NCBI GenBank assembly: GCA_945870835.1
Contig: CAMBTV010000003.1
Location: 1 to 37,663 of the forward strand
Direction of reading: 5' to 3'
DNA from: Chitinophaga pinensis
Lineage (GTDB): Bacteria > Bacteroidota > Bacteroidia > Chitinophagales > Chitinophagaceae
Length of the DNA stretch: 37,663 nucleotides
A program made the translations under genes and the position numbers. The notes under the pieces are model-generated. The model did no database searches and was not told the DNA's origin. It was given only the letters and a program-made list of their open reading frames with translations. Shown piece by piece: positions 1 through 10,188 of the stretch (position 1 is the stretch's first letter; each line of letters opens with the position of its first letter).

Positions 1-1091
1 TTTGCCCCTGTTATCAATGCCCTTAACTCCTCTGGATGATGGGCATAATCATCTATAAAAACTTGATGACCCGATTTTAAAATATATTCAAAGCGCCTCT
101 TAACGCCTTTAAAATCAGCTACCGCATTAATTATTTTATTATCCTCTACTCCAATGTGATGGGCAACAGCAATTGCTGCAATCATATTTTCAATATTGTG
201 CTTACCCCCCATATTTAAAACTACTCCCTTCAAAATCCAATTACCTGCATCGGAATCATTGAATTCAACATCAAACTGGTAACTACCATTATGGATAACT
301 ATATTGGTTGCAAAAACATTAGCCTTTCTATCTGTTACATGATAGGTTAACATGTGATCAGCAGATAAATCAGACGCTCTATTTAATCCATATTTACTAA
401 TTAACAAACCGCCTGGTTTAACTTTTTTTGAAAATTCAATAAACGCCTCCTCCATATTTTCGGCTGTCCCATATATATCCAAATGATCTGCATCCATTGA
501 ACTAATGATGGCTATATCTGGACTTAATTTCAAAAAACTTCTATCATATTCATCCGCTTCTACTACACAAACATTTTTACTATTACTCCAAAAATTAGTA
601 GCATAATTAACTGAAATGCCCCCCAGAAATGCATTGCAGCCATACTGACTATGACGAAGAATATGTCCAACCATAGTACTGGTAGTAGTTTTACCATGTG
701 TACCTGCAATACAGATATTGAATGCTGTATTGGTAATAGCACCTAAAACATCACTACGCTTAACAACCGTATAATTATTTTGCTGATAAAAATTTAAAGC
801 AATACTATCTTTAGGGACGGCCGGTGTATAAATGACTAGCTGCGCATATTTATCAATACATTCAATCTTATCTTCATAATAAATACTGATACCCTCAGCA
901 GAAAGTTGTCTCGTAAGAACAGTTTCTGTTTTATCATATCCACTTACCTTGACACCCTGTGATTGAAAATATCTTGCAATTGCACTCATACCAATTCCTC
1001 CGATGCCGAGAAAATATACTTTAGGTTCGCTTCCTTCCGCAAGGGGAGAAGGTGCTCCTAAAAATGACAACAATTGGTTAAATACTTTCAT
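1..1091 (-). CDS. murC: UDP-N-acetylmuramate--L-alanine ligase MurC (partial, C-terminus off the left edge)
   Basis: MurC adds L-alanine to UDP-MurNAc in the cytoplasm, the first step of the peptidoglycan stem peptide. I translated this by hand because the ORF track omits it, as it runs off the window. It opens at an ATG (1089-1091) and stays open for 363 codons. Visible motifs are the nucleotide-binding loop FLGIGGIGMSAIAR (about residues 27-40), the Mur ligase P-loop AGTHGKTTT (129-137), VEADEYDRSFL (about 177-187) and DDYAHHPEE near the window edge. THGKTTT and DDYAHHPEE are typical of MurC. About 90 C-terminal residues should lie outside. The start is 20 nt after the murG stop, so the two are probably cotranscribed. 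About 20 residues precede the Rossmann strand, slightly longer than in E. coli. Confidence 0.97.
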   Translation of the reverse strand, partial: MKVFNQLLSFLGAPSPLAEGSEPKVYFLGIGGIGMSAIARYFQSQGVKVSGYDKTETVLTRQLSAEGISIYYEDKIECIDKYAQLVIYTPAVPKDSIALNFYQQNNYTVVKRSDVLGAITNTAFNICIAGTHGKTTTSTMVGHILRHSQYGCNAFLGGISVNYATNFWSNSKNVCVVEADEYDRSFLKLSPDIAIISSMDADHLDIYGTAENMEEAFIEFSKKVKPGGLLISKYGLNRASDLSADHMLTYHVTDRKANVFATNIVIHNGSYQFDVEFNDSDAGNWILKGVVLNMGGKHNIENMIAAIAVAHHIGVEDNKIINAVADFKGVKRRFEYILKSGHQVFIDDYAHHPEELRALITGA

Positions 1092-1111
1092 CGATTCGTT
1101 TAATAAATTTT

Positions 1112-2266
1112 TTATTTTTCTCTCTTCTCAAGAGCGTTTAAAATTTCCTTAGCAATCACTTCATCTGCATTTTTTACCGCTAACCCGCTAATATTTTCCT
1201 TTAATTCTTGTTGCTTTTTTTCATTTTTCGAAAGATCAATCACCGATAATACCAATTGATCTAAAGCTGCTGAGTCATTGATCATCATTGCTGCATTTTT
1301 ATCAACTAATCTTTGTGCATTCACTGTTTGATGGTCTTCAGCCGCAAAAGGAAAGGGAACCAATACTGCAGGCTTTTTCATGACCGCTAATTCAGCAATT
1401 GACATTGCACCACTTCTACTAATTACAATATCTGCTGCACCATAGGCATTTTCCATTTGAGTAATAAAATCATTTACCCAAATATTCGACTTTCCCCCAG
1501 CTACCTCTCTAGCTTTTTCTAAATAGGATTTTCCAGTTTGCCAAATCAATTGTAAATCATTTTTATTAAATTCATTGATCCCTGCAGCCAAAGCTTCATT
1601 GATATTTTTGGCACCCAAACTTCCTCCAATTGCAAGCACTGTTTTTTTATTAGGATCTAGTCCAAAAAATAATATCGCCTCTTCTCTCGACAGCTTACTA
1701 TTCACAATATTTTCTCTTACCGGATTGCCTGTTTGGATAATTTTATTGGAAGGGAAAAATTTATCCATACCGTCAATTGCAACAAAAATCTTAGTAGCTT
1801 TTTTAGCTAACATTTTATTCGATTTCCCAGCGTAAGAATTACTTTCATGAATAAAAGTATCTATCCCTTTTGCTTGAGCATAGCGAAGAACAGGAAAACT
1901 AGAATATCCTCCTACACCTATAACAGCAGTTGGCTTGAACGATTTAAAAATATTACTAACTTGAAAAAAACTCTTCAACAACTTAAACGGTAATCCAATA
2001 TTTTTTATCAAAGAGCTTCTATTAAATCCTGCAATTGTTAATCCTTCGATACGAAATCCTGCTAATGGCACTTTTTCCATTTCCATTTTTCCCGACGCAC
2101 CCACAAACAAAATTTGGGCTTTCGGCTGCAATTTGACAATAGCATTGGCAATAGCAATAGCAGGGAAAATATGTCCGCCAGTACCACCACCTGCAATAAT
2201 AATGCGGGCAATTCGACTTCCAAAAGAAGAAAATCCTAAAATACTATCGTCTATTGTATCATTCAT
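1112..2266 (-). CDS. murG: UDP-GlcNAc:lipid I N-acetylglucosaminyltransferase MurG
   Basis: MurG transfers GlcNAc from UDP-GlcNAc to lipid I, making lipid II on the inner face of the cytoplasmic membrane. The protein is 384 aa, a little longer than the usual 355-370 aa. The extra length is an N-terminal stretch of about 20 residues before the glycine-rich loop GGGTGGH (26-32). The C-terminal GT28 half shows GGSLGAKNINEAL, then SRSGAMSIAE and the nucleotide-sugar site around PFPFAAEDHQTVNAQ. It starts at ATG 2264-2266. It lies between ftsW (84 nt upstream) and murC (20 nt downstream) in the same orientation, as in other Bacteroidota dcw clusters. An internal start closer to the glycine loop cannot be ruled out, but I see no in-frame ATG there. 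Confidence 0.97.
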   Translation of the reverse strand: MNDTIDDSILGFSSFGSRIARIIIAGGGTGGHIFPAIAIANAIVKLQPKAQILFVGASGKMEMEKVPLAGFRIEGLTIAGFNRSSLIKNIGLPFKLLKSFFQVSNIFKSFKPTAVIGVGGYSSFPVLRYAQAKGIDTFIHESNSYAGKSNKMLAKKATKIFVAIDGMDKFFPSNKIIQTGNPVRENIVNSKLSREEAILFFGLDPNKKTVLAIGGSLGAKNINEALAAGINEFNKNDLQLIWQTGKSYLEKAREVAGGKSNIWVNDFITQMENAYGAADIVISRSGAMSIAELAVMKKPAVLVPFPFAAEDHQTVNAQRLVDKNAAMMINDSAALDQLVLSVIDLSKNEKKQQELKENISGLAVKNADEVIAKEILNALEKREK

Positions 2267-2350
2267 TGGTATTATAAAATCAATTATTTCTTAACGTATT
2301 TTTTAATTTATTGATGTTAGATAATAAGTCCAAACTCCTTTAAAATTTGT

Positions 2351-3661
2351 TTATACTTCTTGTTTATCAATTGCAAGTGAGGCATAGCTTTCCTGCTGTT
2401 CTACATTTCGAGCAACACTTAAAATAATTCCAATAGACAAACAAGTAAAAAGAAAACTACTCCCTCCCATACTCACTAACGGTAAGGTAACTCCTGTATT
2501 AGGGAACACATTTACATTTACACCCATATTGGCAAATGCCTGAATCACTAAGGTAAAACTCAAAGCCAACGCAAGGAAAGCCCCAAATGCAAATGGACAT
2601 TTTCTATATAACCTAATACACCGGTACAAAAACAATAAATAAATAAAAACAATAAATGCCCCTCCCAACAAGCCGTATTCTTCTAGTATGATAGCGAAAA
2701 TAAAATCACTGTAGGAGTGAGGTAAAAAATTTCGAGCATTGCTATTACCTGGTCCTCTTCCAAACCAACCTCCACTCGCAATTGCAATTTTAGCTTGATT
2801 GATTTGGTAGGTCTTTTCACCGCCATCCCCTTTGCCACTGTAAATAAAAGTTTGAATCCGACTTATCCAAGTAGGAACTCTACCATAAGAAAATATTGCC
2901 GGCAAATCTTTTGATTTCCCCTCCACCTTGTCATAATATTTAACCGATACCATTAACAGAATTAGAATTGGAATTAGTGCGATAGAAATAGTTAATAAAA
3001 TATGTTTGGTATTGACACGACCAATGAACATTAGCATAAAGCTTGTTCCAGCAACTAATACAGCAGTAGATAAATTAGCAGGAGCAATTAAAATACATAT
3101 GATAAGAATAGGAATAATAATAGGTAAAAATCCCTTTTTAAAATCTTTAATTACCGTTTGTTTTCTACTCAATTGTCTACTCAAATACATGAACAGTGCT
3201 AACTTAGCAAGGTCAGATGTTTGAAAAGTTTGATTAATGACAGGTAGTTTAATCCACCGACTACCTTCATTCAAAGTAGTGCCAAAAAAATAGGTATAGA
3301 TTAATAAAGGAATAGAAATTAAAAACAATATTTTGGCCACCCGAGAATAGAAGGTGTAATTGACCCTATGCGCAAAATAAATAAATATTACTCCTGAAAT
3401 AATTAAAGCAAATTGTTTGAAAAGATAGCTTTCAGTACTCTTACTGTATTTGTAAGCCAATGAACCTGTACTACTATATACCACCAACAAACTTATCAAC
3501 GAAAGAATTACTACAATAGCCCATATCACTCGATCTCCACTCGTCTTTTGTACAAGAGTTCCACCCATCCCTTCAACCCCTCTCATAGAAGTATTAAAAA
3601 CTCCATCTTGGATTGGTGGAATTCCAAATAATTTTTTTAATATAGATTTTTGCTCTGTCAT
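2351..3661 (-). CDS. ftsW: Septal peptidoglycan glycosyltransferase FtsW (SEDS family)
   Basis: FtsW is the SEDS-family glycan polymerase of the divisome, working with the class B PBP encoded upstream (ftsI). The ORF track starts at a TTG (3688). I prefer the ATG at 3659-3661, which gives 436 aa, because it is the first ATG and no conserved sequence lies before it. A polar N-terminal stretch of about 50 residues precedes the first membrane segment, which follows GDRVIW. About ten hydrophobic segments follow. Family landmarks are VYSSTG in TM1, the SRW-containing loop GSRWIKL, GGWFGRGPGNS and the C-terminal pattern NVFPNTGVTLPLVSMGGSS. Position between murD and murG favours FtsW over RodA. Met35 or Met41 (track numbering) are alternative starts. 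Confidence 0.94.
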   Translation of the reverse strand: MTEQKSILKKLFGIPPIQDGVFNTSMRGVEGMGGTLVQKTSGDRVIWAIVVILSLISLLVVYSSTGSLAYKYSKSTESYLFKQFALIISGVIFIYFAHRVNYTFYSRVAKILFLISIPLLIYTYFFGTTLNEGSRWIKLPVINQTFQTSDLAKLALFMYLSRQLSRKQTVIKDFKKGFLPIIIPILIICILIAPANLSTAVLVAGTSFMLMFIGRVNTKHILLTISIALIPILILLMVSVKYYDKVEGKSKDLPAIFSYGRVPTWISRIQTFIYSGKGDGGEKTYQINQAKIAIASGGWFGRGPGNSNARNFLPHSYSDFIFAIILEEYGLLGGAFIVFIYLLFLYRCIRLYRKCPFAFGAFLALALSFTLVIQAFANMGVNVNVFPNTGVTLPLVSMGGSSFLFTCLSIGIILSVARNVEQQESYASLAIDKQEV

Positions 3662-3740
3662 ATATTTTCTCCCACTGGTTGGAGACAAGTTGAATATTTT
3701 AATTTTTTATTCTTACCCAAGAAAATCGAATTGTATTTTC

Positions 3741-5081
3741 TTATAAATTTTTTACTGCACTTTTAAATTGATTCCCCCTATCCTCGTAATTTTTAAAAAG
3801 ATCAAAACTTGCACAGGCAGGGCTAAGTAAAACAACATCTCCTTTGTCTGAAAAATGAAATGCTGCTTTTACAGCCTCCTCAGCAGTACTTGCATTCACA
3901 ATTAATGAAACAAAGGCTCCGAAAGCTTCATGTATTTTACGGTTATCAATACCCATACAAACAATGGCTTTTACCTTCTCTTTAATGAGTTCATTCAAAA
4001 GCGAGTAGTCGTTGCCTTTATCTACACCACCCAAAATCAGAATGGTTGGCTCATTAATACTTTCCAATGCAAACCAAGTGCTATTTACATTAGTTGCTTT
4101 TGAATCATTGATAAACTGAACTCCTTTTATTTTAGCCACTGGCTCCATTCGGTGTTCTAAACTTTGAAAAGTTTGTAGGGACTCCCTTATAATTTCCTTC
4201 TTAATACCCACCGCCGTAGCACCTAAACTTGCAGCCATGCTATTGTATTGGTTGTGTTTTCCTTTCAAAGCAAAATCTTCTATGCTCATATGCATTTCCT
4301 CCGCTTTCCATTTTAAATGCATCTGAGCGTTTGTCAGGTACGCACCCTGTGGTAGTTCTTTACTCATTGTAATGGGATATAAAGTTGATTTAATGGGATA
4401 TTTATTAATATTTTGATTGGTAACTATATCATCTAAATTGAAAATGAAAACATCATTGATCTGCTGATTTTCTGCCACTCTAAACTTACTATCTATATAA
4501 TTTTGCATTTTGTAATCGTACCTATCTAAATGATCTTCAGTGATATTGGTAAGTATTGCCACATCTGGACGAAAAGTTTTAATGTCATCTAATTGAAAAG
4601 AGCTAACCTCTATCACATACAGAGATTTAGGATCCAGCGCTAATTGTCTTGCAAAAGAATATCCGATATTACCAACCAATGCACAATCAATTCCTGCATG
4701 CTTACAAATATGCCATGTAAGTGCTGTGGTAGTGGTTTTCCCATTACTACCCGTTATAGCAATTATTTTACTATCTCCCTTATATCTAAAGGCAAATTCT
4801 ATTTCACTAATAATCGTAATCCCCTTTTGTCTTATTTTTTTTACCAACTCATTTTTCTCTGGTATTCCTGGACTTTTCATTACTTCATCTGCTTCAAGAA
4901 TTTTTTCTTCCGCATGTCCCATTTCTTCAAAGTCGATTCCATTGATTTGTAATTCATTTTTATAATCCTCCTTAATTTTTCCACCATCACTTACAAATAC
5001 TTGATACCCTTGCTGAATAGCCAATAGAGCAGTTCCAACACCGCTTTCACCTGCTCCTAATATGACTAACTTTTTCTTCAT
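3741..5081 (-). CDS. murD: UDP-N-acetylmuramoyl-L-alanine--D-glutamate ligase MurD
   Basis: MurD adds D-glutamate to UDP-MurNAc-L-Ala in the cytoplasm. The protein is 446 aa, the normal length for the family. The N-terminal UDP-binding loop reads LGAGESGVGTA (about 8-18). The ATP P-loop is TGSNGKTTTTA (110-120). The domain 2/3 motifs LTNITEDHLDRY and HRMEPVAKIKGVQFINDSKATN are the family signatures, and SPACASFDLFKNYEDRG near the C-terminus is distinctive for MurD. It starts at ATG 5079-5081, 27 nt after mraY, and is followed by a gap of 79 nt before the preferred ftsW start. Confidence 0.97.
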   Translation of the reverse strand: MKKKLVILGAGESGVGTALLAIQQGYQVFVSDGGKIKEDYKNELQINGIDFEEMGHAEEKILEADEVMKSPGIPEKNELVKKIRQKGITIISEIEFAFRYKGDSKIIAITGSNGKTTTTALTWHICKHAGIDCALVGNIGYSFARQLALDPKSLYVIEVSSFQLDDIKTFRPDVAILTNITEDHLDRYDYKMQNYIDSKFRVAENQQINDVFIFNLDDIVTNQNINKYPIKSTLYPITMSKELPQGAYLTNAQMHLKWKAEEMHMSIEDFALKGKHNQYNSMAASLGATAVGIKKEIIRESLQTFQSLEHRMEPVAKIKGVQFINDSKATNVNSTWFALESINEPTILILGGVDKGNDYSLLNELIKEKVKAIVCMGIDNRKIHEAFGAFVSLIVNASTAEEAVKAAFHFSDKGDVVLLSPACASFDLFKNYEDRGNQFKSAVKNL

Positions 5082-5108
5082 TTTTTTTATATCCGATGTC
5101 TATATTTT

Positions 5109-6425
5109 TTATCTCAATTTCAATGTAACTATCGCTATTACTACACATAAAATAGTTACAATCCAAAATCGAACAGCAATCTTACTTTCATGATACCCTA
5201 ATTTTTGATAATGATGATGGAGCGGACTCATTAAAAAAACTCTTCTACCCTCGCCATACTTTCGCTTGGTATATTTAAAATATCCCACCTGAATCATCAC
5301 ACTTAAATTTTCTACTAAAAAAACACCGCAAAAAATCGGAATCAACAATTCTTTACGAACAATAATTGCCAATGCAGCAATGATTCCACCTAAAGCAAGG
5401 CTACCAGTATCTCCCATGAAAACTTGGGCAGGATAAGAATTGTACCAAAGAAAACCGATACATGCGCCTACAAAAGCTGCGATAAAAATTGACAGTTCAC
5501 CTAAATTGGGGATGTACATTATATTGAGGTATTCAGCAAACTTTATGTTACCACTTACATAAGCAAAAATTCCTAGACTAATTCCAATAATAGCACTAAC
5601 CCCTGTAGCTAATCCGTCTAAACCATCCGTTATATTGGCACCATTACTCACCGCAGTGACTATAAATATTACAATAATGATATAAAGCAAATAGGTGTAA
5701 TCTTGTAAATTTTTAGGCAATAATTTGGCATAATTAAATTCGTGTGTTTTCACAAAAGGAATGGTAGTGATGGGTGATTTCACTTTTACAAAAAGATGTT
5801 TTCTTCCATCAATATTTACTACATTGAAACTGTCACTCATTAATTTTTCACCTGGTCTTAAAACAGAATCTTTCACTAACGAAAAATCAGGATTATAAAC
5901 CTCTCTTTGCACCACTACGCTTTGGGTAAAATATAGAGTAGCACCCACTATGATCCCCAACATTACTTGACCAAATATTTTAAATCTTCCAGCCAATCCA
6001 TCACTATTGCTTTTTTTGTAATCAACTCCCTTAGCAAGTGCTAGACGCTTTGAACGAATTTTTAAATAATCATCAATAAAACCAATCGTACCCAACCAAA
6101 CAGTACAAAGTAGCATCAAACGGATGTATACCTTGTCGAGATTTGCCAACAATAAAGTAGGTATTAAAATAGCCAATAGGATAATAATTCCACCCATTGT
6201 AGGAGTTCCTTTCTTTTGCTGTTCTCCCTCCAAACCCAATTCTCTGACACTTTCTCCCAATTGCTTTTTTTGAAGAAACGCAATTAACTTTTTACCATAT
6301 ACAGTCGTGATGAATAAACTCAAAATAACAGCAAGCATCACACGAAAAGTGATAAAGTCAAATAATTTACTTCCAGGAAATTTATATCCTGATTCGGTAA
6401 GCCAATGAAATAAATGATACAGCAT
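5109..6425 (-). CDS. mraY: Phospho-N-acetylmuramoyl-pentapeptide-transferase MraY (Bacteroidota long form)
   Basis: MraY is the integral membrane enzyme that makes lipid I by moving phospho-MurNAc-pentapeptide to undecaprenyl phosphate. Catalytic motifs are present: KKGTPTMGG (about 71-79), the Asp pair in FIDDYLK (118-119), DGLDGLATG (267-275), [10 protein letters not shown] and the HHHYQKLG loop. At 438 aa it is about 75 residues longer than E. coli MraY (360 aa). The extra length lies at about 165-240, a hydrophilic segment between two membrane helices. Long MraY forms are, to my knowledge, normal in Bacteroidota. It follows murE directly with no murF between, and precedes murD by 27 nt. 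Confidence 0.97.
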   Translation of the reverse strand: MLYHLFHWLTESGYKFPGSKLFDFITFRVMLAVILSLFITTVYGKKLIAFLQKKQLGESVRELGLEGEQQKKGTPTMGGIIILLAILIPTLLLANLDKVYIRLMLLCTVWLGTIGFIDDYLKIRSKRLALAKGVDYKKSNSDGLAGRFKIFGQVMLGIIVGATLYFTQSVVVQREVYNPDFSLVKDSVLRPGEKLMSDSFNVVNIDGRKHLFVKVKSPITTIPFVKTHEFNYAKLLPKNLQDYTYLLYIIIVIFIVTAVSNGANITDGLDGLATGVSAIIGISLGIFAYVSGNIKFAEYLNIMYIPNLGELSIFIAAFVGACIGFLWYNSYPAQVFMGDTGSLALGGIIAALAIIVRKELLIPIFCGVFLVENLSVMIQVGYFKYTKRKYGEGRRVFLMSPLHHHYQKLGYHESKIAVRFWIVTILCVVIAIVTLKLR

Positions 6426-6506
6426 ATTTTTAAATTTGCCTTTTACTGCTTTTTTAATTTATAATATATCCTTACACACAACTTGAATACTCACCAGCTA
6501 ACTTGG

Positions 6507-7970
6507 CTATTTCTCCATCAATTCAAACATTTCATTCAAGAGTTGCTTGTCATCAAAATCGTATTTTACTTCTTTTATCTCCTGGTATTTTTCATGACCT
6601 TTTCCTGCTACCAAAATGATGTCTTCTTTTAATGCTAGTCTTACCGCTGTCTTAATAGCTTCTTTCCTATCAGCGATGGTGATGTATTTTTTTCTAGCTA
6701 CTACATTAACGCCTAGTTCCATTTCATGTAATATTTCAAGAGGATCTTCACTTCTCGGATTATCAGAAGTAAAGATTACTTGATCACTATATTCACATGC
6801 TACGGCCGCCATTATTGGACGCTTGGTTTTGTCCCTATCGCCACCGCATCCTACCACCGTTATAATTCGAACATTACCTTGACGTAATTTTTTTATCGTT
6901 GCCAATACATTCAACAATGCATCTGGCGTGTGTGCATAATCAATGATGCCAATTATTTTATCTCGGCTACTTACCATATAATCAAATCTTCCCTCTGCGC
7001 CATCTAAACTGCTCAATAATTGTAAAACCAAATTTTTATCTTGGCCCAAACAAATTGCAGCTTCAAATACGGCTAATAAATTATAAGCATTGAACTCACC
7101 AATCATTCTAAAGTAAACGTCTATATCATTTACTACCATATGTAAACCAGTAAGACTATTGTCAAGAATCTTTCCTTTACAATCAGCCATTGTTGTAAGA
7201 CTATAATAATATTTCTTCGCTATTGTATTCTGCAGCATTACTCTACCTCTTTTATCATCCGCATTACTAATAGCAAATGCAGTAGAAGGAAGTCCATCAA
7301 ACCAAGATTTTTTTACGCTGATATATTCATCAAAAGTGATATGATAATCAAGATGATCGTGACTGATGTTGCTAAATAGTGCTCCAGTAAATTGCAATCC
7401 TGAAATACGATGCTGATGAATTGCGTGACTACTACATTCAATGAAAACGTATTTACATCCTGCATCTACCATTTTACGCAACAAAGAATTCAAACTAATC
7501 GCATCTGGAGTAGTATGAGTAGAAACTAAAATGGTATCGCCAATTTGATTTTGAATAGTACTGATCAAACCACATTCATTCCCTAATGCAGTAAATAATT
7601 TCCATAAAAGAGTAACAATAGTGGTTTTGCCATTGGTACCCGTAACGCCCACCAACTTAATTTTTTCAGAAGGTGCACCGTAAAAATTATGACTTAAAAA
7701 ACCAACCGCAACTGCACTATTTTCAACCTGAACATAAGTTACCTTTTCACTTACCTCAATCGGAAGTACCTCACACAGAATCGCTTTTGCACCATTTTTA
7801 ATTGCTATATCAATAAACTGATGTCCATCATTAACACTACCCTTGATTGCTATAAAACAACTAGCGTTACCCACTTTTCGCGAATCGATTTGCAAATCAT
7901 TCACTTCGACATTAGTATTACCCAATACCGCTCTAATGCTAACTTTATATAGTAGGTCTGCTAAAATCAA
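6507..7970 (-). CDS. murE: UDP-MurNAc-L-Ala-D-Glu:meso-diaminopimelate ligase MurE
   Basis: MurE adds the third stem-peptide residue. The P-loop GTNGKTT is at about 111-117, YAHTPDAL at 345-352 and the specificity motif DNPR at 403-406. DNPR is the signature of meso-diaminopimelate-adding enzymes, so this organism's cross-linking residue should be meso-DAP. The chosen start is a TTG at 7968-7970, which overlaps the ftsI stop codon by four bases (TTGA). The protein then begins with ILADLLYKV, the position where related proteins begin as far as I recall. This TTGA overlap is the equivalent of an ATGA junction and suggests translational coupling. No internal ATG lies before the conserved N-terminal domain. 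487 aa, normal length. Confidence 0.96.
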   Translation of the reverse strand: MILADLLYKVSIRAVLGNTNVEVNDLQIDSRKVGNASCFIAIKGSVNDGHQFIDIAIKNGAKAILCEVLPIEVSEKVTYVQVENSAVAVGFLSHNFYGAPSEKIKLVGVTGTNGKTTIVTLLWKLFTALGNECGLISTIQNQIGDTILVSTHTTPDAISLNSLLRKMVDAGCKYVFIECSSHAIHQHRISGLQFTGALFSNISHDHLDYHITFDEYISVKKSWFDGLPSTAFAISNADDKRGRVMLQNTIAKKYYYSLTTMADCKGKILDNSLTGLHMVVNDIDVYFRMIGEFNAYNLLAVFEAAICLGQDKNLVLQLLSSLDGAEGRFDYMVSSRDKIIGIIDYAHTPDALLNVLATIKKLRQGNVRIITVVGCGGDRDKTKRPIMAAVACEYSDQVIFTSDNPRSEDPLEILHEMELGVNVVARKKYITIADRKEAIKTAVRLALKEDIILVAGKGHEKYQEIKEVKYDFDDKQLLNEMFELMEK

Positions 7971-10093
7971 TTTAAAAATAGTGTTACGGTTTGTCCTTTA
8001 ATAAATGATGCGCCTGCTTCTACGGATTGACTAAAAACTCTTCCTCTTCCAGTAGCCATTACTTTTAACCCCTTGTTTTCCATTAAGTATACAGCATCCT
8101 TCAAGCCCATGCCAACCACACTAGGAATAACTAAAGCAGCAGTTGTAGCAGCTTCAGGTAAATTAAGAACTGTTGCATTGTCTCTCATTTGCATTGTTCT
8201 CCAGTATCCTCCAAGAGCTGAATCTACAAAGGGTAAATTCAGTTGTCTAAAAATGGAATTCAATTCATTCTTCATACCATAATAACGGTATTGCAAAGTA
8301 TCGGGAGTTAGACTTCTTTTAAATTTTTGATTGCTTAAATAACGAGCATAAATCTTATCACTTATTTGCTTGAACACTTTTCCAGAAACATCAGCACCGT
8401 ATATCAATTTTGATTTATTACTATTTTGAATAACTACAGCAATGGTATAAGCTGGCTTTTCTGATGGGAAATAACCCATGAAAGATGCTTGATAAATCTT
8501 ATTCCCTTTATTATAACCTTTGTTATCCAATGCAGTAACTGCTGTTCCAGTTTTTCCAGAAATAGAATAATTAGAATCATATAATACTTTATGGCCAGTT
8601 CCATGCACACTATCTACAACCGCTTTCAAGCAATCTTTTAATTGCGCAAGCGTTTCATCACTGCATATTTTATTTACCAACACTTTAGGCAAAATTCTTT
8701 TCACTTCTATGCCATACTGATTCACTGAATTAACCAAAAATGGTTGCATCATAGTTCCGTTATTAGCAACTGCATTGTATACCATCAGTAAGTGCAATGG
8801 AGTAAGTAGCTCCTCATATCCATGTGCCATATAAGGAATCGTAGTCTTTGACCAGCTTCTGTTTTTTGGACTTTTAATAGTAGGTCTAGCAGAGGCAGCT
8901 GTAATATCAATACCTGTTAAAGTATCCAATCGTAAATGATGTAAGTGAGATAAAAATTTTGAAGGGTCATTGTGATAATATTGATCGGCTAATTTTGCAA
9001 ATGCCACATTACTACTTGAATAAAATGCATCTTTAACAGTAATTGAACCTGCACCCAAATGCGCATCTTTTATTTTTAATCCGTAAAAAGATTTGGCACC
9101 GCCTTCACAATCCACAATAGTATTTTTAGTCACATACTTATCTTCTAGTAAACTTAATAAGGTAGCGAGTTTAAAAATAGACCCCGGCTCAGTAGCCTTA
9201 GCAATCCCATAATTTAAATCTTCTACATAAGTACCATTGGGTTGTTTTCCTAAGTTGGCGATTGCTTTAATCTTACCTGTAGCAGTTTCCATCACTATTA
9301 CAGTTCCATGTTCAGAATTATTGCCCACCATCATATTCATCAAAGCACTTTCGGCAATATCTTGAATGTAGGTATCCAAAGTGGTGATAATATCCTTTCC
9401 ATTTTCAGGCTCTACTTCTGCACCTTCTACCGGCATGTAGGCTCCAGCGATGTAACGCATCAGTCGCTGACCAGTTCTACCACGCAATAAACTATCGTAA
9501 CTCTGTTCAAGACCAACATTCAACTTTGCATTATCCCTCGATAAACCGATGGTTCTGCTAGCTAACAATGCATATGGATTGATTCGCTTATCGCGTGGAT
9601 CAATCATAAAACCACTTTTATTTCTTCCCAATTTTACCAAAGGAAATTCTCTTAACTGCTGATAATCCAGAAAAGAAATTTTCTTCTTCAGTGTATAATA
9701 GCGATCTATATTTTTGTAAGCCATTTGAAGTTCATTCAAATAGGCTCCCTTAGTTTTATCTTTAAAAAGATTGGCTAAACAACTACTCAAAGTGTCCGAA
9801 TATTGTCTAAAAAGTTTTCCTTTTTTTTCTCTTAAACCTTCCGCTCCAAAGTCTATGTACACATCAAAAATTGGAATAGAAGTACTTAACATATTTCCAT
9901 CTTCACTAAAAATAGTTCCCCTCTCTGCTACTAGTGGTACATATTTTAAATGCAAACTATCACCCATACTTTTCCAATAGGCTCCTTGAACCTGTTGTAA
10001 GAAAAAAGCTCTTCCCAATACAACTGCGCCCAGCAATATGATCCCTATAAAACAGAGATATACTCGCCACAATATGTCTTTTTTAATATCCAA
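7967..10093 (-). CDS. ftsI: Division-specific class B penicillin-binding protein FtsI/PBP3 with C-terminal PASTA domain
   Basis: FtsI is the septal transpeptidase that cross-links glycan made by FtsW. It has one N-terminal membrane segment (about 10-31), a PBP dimerisation domain starting near VAERGTIFSEDG, and a transpeptidase domain with SIFK (305-308, catalytic Ser305), SSN (360-362) and KTG (514-516). A single PASTA domain covers about residues 645-708 (VIPSVVGMGLKDAV and following). 708 aa is longer than the E. coli protein (588 aa) because of the PASTA tail, in the manner of SpoVD-type PBPs. The start is a TTG at 10091-10093. The upstream frame has a stop before any ATG, and the downstream sequence DIKKDILWRVYL looks like a genuine N-terminus. 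It lies 95 nt after ftsL and overlaps murE. Confidence 0.95.
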   Translation of the reverse strand: MDIKKDILWRVYLCFIGIILLGAVVLGRAFFLQQVQGAYWKSMGDSLHLKYVPLVAERGTIFSEDGNMLSTSIPIFDVYIDFGAEGLREKKGKLFRQYSDTLSSCLANLFKDKTKGAYLNELQMAYKNIDRYYTLKKKISFLDYQQLREFPLVKLGRNKSGFMIDPRDKRINPYALLASRTIGLSRDNAKLNVGLEQSYDSLLRGRTGQRLMRYIAGAYMPVEGAEVEPENGKDIITTLDTYIQDIAESALMNMMVGNNSEHGTVIVMETATGKIKAIANLGKQPNGTYVEDLNYGIAKATEPGSIFKLATLLSLLEDKYVTKNTIVDCEGGAKSFYGLKIKDAHLGAGSITVKDAFYSSSNVAFAKLADQYYHNDPSKFLSHLHHLRLDTLTGIDITAASARPTIKSPKNRSWSKTTIPYMAHGYEELLTPLHLLMVYNAVANNGTMMQPFLVNSVNQYGIEVKRILPKVLVNKICSDETLAQLKDCLKAVVDSVHGTGHKVLYDSNYSISGKTGTAVTALDNKGYNKGNKIYQASFMGYFPSEKPAYTIAVVIQNSNKSKLIYGADVSGKVFKQISDKIYARYLSNQKFKRSLTPDTLQYRYYGMKNELNSIFRQLNLPFVDSALGGYWRTMQMRDNATVLNLPEAATTAALVIPSVVGMGLKDAVYLMENKGLKVMATGRGRVFSQSVEAGASFIKGQTVTLFLN

Positions 10094-10188
10094 TGCCTTT
10101 GTCTTTTTAGTTCGATTATTATTTTAAAATACTTTTTGAATTTTACTTTAACGTCAATTATTTTATTTAAAAAAATCCACTGCAACTA

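Noticed and set aside
6425-6507. Missing murF as evidence of a deletion in the dcw cluster
   Set aside because: murF is placed elsewhere in Bacteroidota as a rule; the 81-bp murE-mraY gap shows no remnant.
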